From: an uncultured bacterium
Lineage (GTDB): Bacteria; Cyanobacteriota; Vampirovibrionia; Gastranaerophilales; Gastranaerophilaceae
Length of the DNA: 64,000 bases
Assembly (NCBI GenBank): GCA_949284715.1
Contig: CASDWH010000040.1
Coordinates: 1-64,000, forward strand
Direction: 5' to 3'
Positions 61,470 through 64,000 of the stretch are shown here, piece after piece (the stretch's first letter is position 1; the number at the start of each line of letters is the position of its first letter). The notes beneath the pieces were generated by a model. The model did no database searches, had not been told where the DNA came from, and saw nothing but the letters and a program-made list of their open reading frames with translations. Both the position numbers and the translations under genes were made by a program.

Positions 61470-62576
61470 TTAATTTGCTTTTAACTCAATTACTTTTCTA
61501 TTTCTTTCTGCATAGTTTGATAATGTTTCTATTGCTTCAAGAGATTGTTCTGTAATTGCGTGAGCATATCTCATTGTTGTATGAATATCGGAATGTCCTA
61601 ATATATCTTTTACCATTGTTATAGGAACTCCAGCACCTACCATTCTTGTAGCTGATGTATGTCTTAAATCGTGGAATCTAAAATTTTCAACATTTGCCTT
61701 TAAACACAAGGCATTAAAAGACCTTTTAAGGTCTGAATATCTTGTTTTTGTTGTATGATTCACAAATACATATTCGCAAACTTTATTTTTATATGCTTCT
61801 TTTAGTATGCTCATAACAACAGAATTTATAGGAATAAATCTTTTCTTGCCGTTTTTTGTATCAAGTAATGTAATCTTTTTATTTTCAAAATTAACACATT
61901 TCCAAGTCAAACTTAATATTTCTTCTTTTCGCATGCCTGTATTAAGTGCAAATTGAATTATAGCTTTTAAATGACTTAATCTTCCTGTACAATTATTTAA
62001 TAATCTAAATTCTTCTTCGGGTGTTAAATATCTTTCTAGCTTGTTTTCTTGTCTTAACTTTTTAACACTTTTGCAAGGGTTTTTAGTTAGCCAGCCATTA
62101 TCAATAGCAATATTAAACATTTTCCTCAAAACTTCAATATCTCTATTGATAGTTGTTGCAGAAATATTTTTTTCGGGGATTTTAACCCCGTCAATAATTT
62201 TAGCTTTTGATTTTACTTCATTTTTTCTTGCTATTTTATACTTTTCTATATCCATAGGGGATATATCTTTTAATTGTCTGTTGCCCCATAATTTTTCAAA
62301 TTTATAGGCTTTGGCTACATTTGTTTTATATGACCTATGGTTAGTTGTAGAATATTCAACATAGACTTTTACAAGTTCTTTAAAAGGTTTGCAACCAATA
62401 TTTTCAACTAAATCTAATTTACCTCTCAAAAGGTCGGTTTTAAAAGCATTAAAGTAATTGTCGGCATCAATTCCTGTCATTGCAACTGCAAGATTTTTCT
62501 TACTGCGGGTATCAATTCCCATAGTTGAAGATTTTGATTCTAATTCATCAATTATAAGTGTATTTTTTTGAATCAT
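61470..62576 (-). CDS. Tyrosine-type site-specific integrase
   Basis: A 368-residue phage-type integrase. The N-terminal SAM-like domain (about 60-150) has TNVAKAYKFEKLWGNRQLKDI. The catalytic domain holds FALNTGMRKEEILSLTW (Arg I), FRFHDLRHTSATRMVGAGV (H-x-x-R) and ILGHSDIHTTMRYAH (His and Tyr nucleophile). It is oriented away from the element, with its stop 111 bp from tRNA-fMet, the usual layout for integration at a tRNA 3' end. The ATG at 62576 has a weak AAAAATG context. Confidence 0.93.
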   Translation of the reverse strand: MIQKNTLIIDELESKSSTMGIDTRSKKNLAVAMTGIDADNYFNAFKTDLLRGKLDLVENIGCKPFKELVKVYVEYSTTNHRSYKTNVAKAYKFEKLWGNRQLKDISPMDIEKYKIARKNEVKSKAKIIDGVKIPEKNISATTINRDIEVLRKMFNIAIDNGWLTKNPCKSVKKLRQENKLERYLTPEEEFRLLNNCTGRLSHLKAIIQFALNTGMRKEEILSLTWKCVNFENKKITLLDTKNGKKRFIPINSVVMSILKEAYKNKVCEYVFVNHTTKTRYSDLKRSFNALCLKANVENFRFHDLRHTSATRMVGAGVPITMVKDILGHSDIHTTMRYAHAITEQSLEAIETLSNYAERNRKVIELKAN

Positions 62577-62635
62577 TTTTAGAATTAATTCTGGCGAATT
62601 TAAGTAGAATAATAATTCAGGAAGAATTAACCCAA

Positions 62636-62821
62636 TTAAATCATCTCTAATAGCATTAAAGCAAAATAATAATCTATGTTATCTTGCATTTGTAATTCAT
62701 CATCACCTATGCAAGAATCCGAAGCTAATGCTCCTAATCTTGCTAAACACTTGACTTCTAATAATAGGTGCCCCACCTCTCGCAACTTTTCTTCCTGTTC
62801 ATCGTCTTTAACTTCAACCAT
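62636..62821 (-). CDS. Small acidic phage-type protein
   Basis: A 61-residue protein. The ATG at 62821 is preceded by AAAGGAGG 5 bp upstream; a longer frame to 62902 lacks such a site. The sequence MVEVKDDEQEEKLREVGHLL is acidic and helical. It lies 59 bp upstream of the integrase on the same strand and may be cotranscribed with it. An excision or regulatory factor is possible but unsupported. Confidence 0.6.
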   Translation of the reverse strand: MVEVKDDEQEEKLREVGHLLLEVKCLARLGALASDSCIGDDELQMQDNIDYYFALMLLEMI

Positions 62822-62954
62822 TCTTCCTCCTTTAAAATCGCATAAAAACAATTTTATTGAGAAAGAATTTACATATATGCAAGTGGCAAAGAATATTTGC
62901 AAAAATTAATAATTATTATGCACTTTATAAAATATAAAAAACTCAACAACTCAC

Positions 62955-62983
62955 TTGACAAAATATATACTTTTTAGTAAACT
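62955..62983 (+). promoter_or_regulatory. Promoter of the phage-type operon
   Basis: TTGACA (62955-62960), 17-bp spacer, TAAACT (62978-62983). An imperfect inverted ACTTTTTAGTAAACT overlaps the -10 and could be the operator for the XRE regulator downstream. Confidence 0.6.
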
Positions 62984-63018
62984 GCTTTTGTGAATTAAAA
63001 ATTAATAAGGAGAATCTG

Positions 63019-63795
63019 GTGAAACACTTTGATTTGGGAATTAACGAGGAAGTTTTAAAAGCTATTGCAAAAAGTATTGCTGACGGTATTGGCATGGATT
63101 ACATATACAACAAAAAGCAATTAAATACCTATACTAATAATAGCACACATTCTTTGATATGGGATTTAATCAATACAAATTGTAAAAAGAACTTAGGTAA
63201 AGATTTTATTTGCAGTGTGCAAAAAAAGAAACGCGGTATATGGGAATTCTTAATTATATATGATAAGCAAAGTAAGAAATTAATAACAGTAATGCGAGAA
63301 AATCGTTTAAAACAAATTATAAAACACCCTCAAAAATATAAAAAACACTATGTTGCAGCACTATCTCAATTCCTTAATGAAGGACTTAAACCAAACCAAA
63401 CTAAATTGTTTAATCTTCCAAAGACTTCTGAAGAACAAGATTATTTGAGTGAATTGTCTAAAGAATTATGTAGCGATATAATTGAAGAAATCGTACAAAA
63501 TAGCTTGTATGCAATAATATCGTTTAATTCTTCCGGTGGGCTAATGACAAGTTTTAAGGCGACATATCTTACTCAAAACATTGAGTTGTCAAAGGATATA
63601 CCTCTAGAAATATACATACCTAAGGATTATGATGTTGTTGCAGAAAATACACCGCAAGCGGAAACAAAAGACATTCCTTTGACGTTAAAACCTGCAGCTT
63701 TAAAGAAAAAGCAAGCTAAGGAAGAAGCTCATATTGATATAGTAGAAGTAAAAATGCCGGATATTGCCGAAGAAATAGAAAATAGCGAGGAATAA
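63019..63795 (+). CDS. Element-borne protein of unknown function
   Basis: A 258-residue protein with AAGGAG about 5 bp before its codon. The N-terminus FDLGINEEVLKAIAKSIADGIGMDYIYNKK resembles hypothetical proteins next to phage repressors (a DUF5986-like family is possible). The first 200 residues look compact, and the last 60 are a Lys/Glu-rich tail. It precedes the XRE gene by 3 bp. The pairing suggests a role in repressor control or host interaction, but this is only positional. Confidence 0.6.
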   Translation: MKHFDLGINEEVLKAIAKSIADGIGMDYIYNKKQLNTYTNNSTHSLIWDLINTNCKKNLGKDFICSVQKKKRGIWEFLIIYDKQSKKLITVMRENRLKQIIKHPQKYKKHYVAALSQFLNEGLKPNQTKLFNLPKTSEEQDYLSELSKELCSDIIEEIVQNSLYAIISFNSSGGLMTSFKATYLTQNIELSKDIPLEIYIPKDYDVVAENTPQAETKDIPLTLKPAALKKKQAKEEAHIDIVEVKMPDIAEEIENSEE

Positions 63796-63798
63796 TAT

Positions 63799-64000
63799 AT
63801 GTCGAAAAGTTTTAATGGGCAAAGATTAAGGCAAGCTCGATTATATAAAGGTTTGTCTATAAATGATTTGGCAGAACTTTTAGGTGTCTCAAAACAAGCA
63901 ATTTCGCAGTATGAAACATCTAATGTTACACCGGATTTTGACAAAATGAGAATAATAACAAATGAATTAAATTTTCCGTCTTCTTACTTTTTTCAAGAAG
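63799..64000 (+). CDS. XRE-family regulator, truncated by window end
   Basis: The first 67 codons of a helix-turn-helix protein: RLRQARLYKGLSINDLAELL then GVSKQAISQYETSNVTPDFD, a typical XRE/Cro motif. Many such phage-element genes continue into an ImmA/IrrE metallopeptidase domain, and SSYFFQE at the cut is consistent with that arrangement. The rest is off the window. It is probably the element's repressor, cotranscribed with the preceding gene. Confidence 0.75.
   Translation, partial: MSKSFNGQRLRQARLYKGLSINDLAELLGVSKQAISQYETSNVTPDFDKMRIITNELNFPSSYFFQE

Overview
The window is AT-rich bacterial chromosome, densely coded on both strands, with many small gaps and start/stop overlaps. Cyanobacterial-type genes (an R3H/AAA ATPase like Ycf45, a Tic20-like membrane protein, a GH57 glycogen branching enzyme beside a GT5 glycogen synthase) occur without any photosynthesis gene. 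Several lineage-type proteins carry an N-terminal '[P/T/N]-x-F-[K/Q/G]' signature. Together this suggests a non-photosynthetic cyanobacterial relative of the Melainabacteria/Gastranaerophilales kind, probably a gut anaerobe. That placement is inference, since no rRNA is present.

Layout. 1-4132: small lineage-type genes, a DNA alkylation repair protein and an rpiB-rsfS-TPR-Tic20-like operon. 4404-8086: a SWIM/SNF2 helicase and a coiled-coil protein. 8318-12617: an SLH-domain surface protein and a tight operon (LmeA-like, GerMN, HicB-like, RimI, BioY). 12607-15607: a TOPRIM protein and a papain-fold-like protein. 15655-24342: glycogen genes (GH57 glgB, glgA) around a large membrane protein, then a two-gene AAA cassette flanked by 93-bp direct repeats of the glgA 3' end. 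24548-29622: Ycf45-like ATPase, cca, rsmE, radA. 29757-32783: a local duplication (membrane gene, lipase-like gene, intergenic block, membrane gene, intergenic block). 32816-38466: der, a BCAT-mlaE-gatD operon, a HEPN/MNT pair with altered active sites, alr. 38571-42031: a small acidic protein, a calpain-like protease with C-terminal modules, an SH3-like exported protein. 42034-50922: pheT, argS, mgtE, pnp, with a GC-rich palindrome cluster between pheT and argS. 51286-60791: small genes, ACT and TrmB regulators, a ferritin-like protein, a ClC exchanger, CreD, a PDZ protein and two unknowns. 61283-64000: initiator tRNA-fMet followed by a tyrosine integrase and phage-type genes, which is the left end of an integrated element that runs off the window.

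The most notable regulatory pattern is a set of four sites matching the sigma-28 (FliA/SigD) promoter form TAAAGTTT-N11-GCCG, ahead of small acidic proteins and the calpain-like protease. A second pattern overlaps it: near-identical GTAAA-N5-GTAAA direct repeats (the CpxR-box form) lie exactly 17 bp upstream of two of these promoters and also precede an AAA-like gene and another small gene. Together they suggest a regulon of lineage-specific, possibly exported proteins under an alternative sigma factor and an OmpR-type regulator. Neither regulator is encoded in the window. A third pattern is a group of genes (alr, mgtE, der, radA, an LmeA-like gene, a membrane gene) whose -10 hexamer ends exactly 6 nt before the ATG with no Shine-Dalgarno, suggesting leaderless mRNAs.
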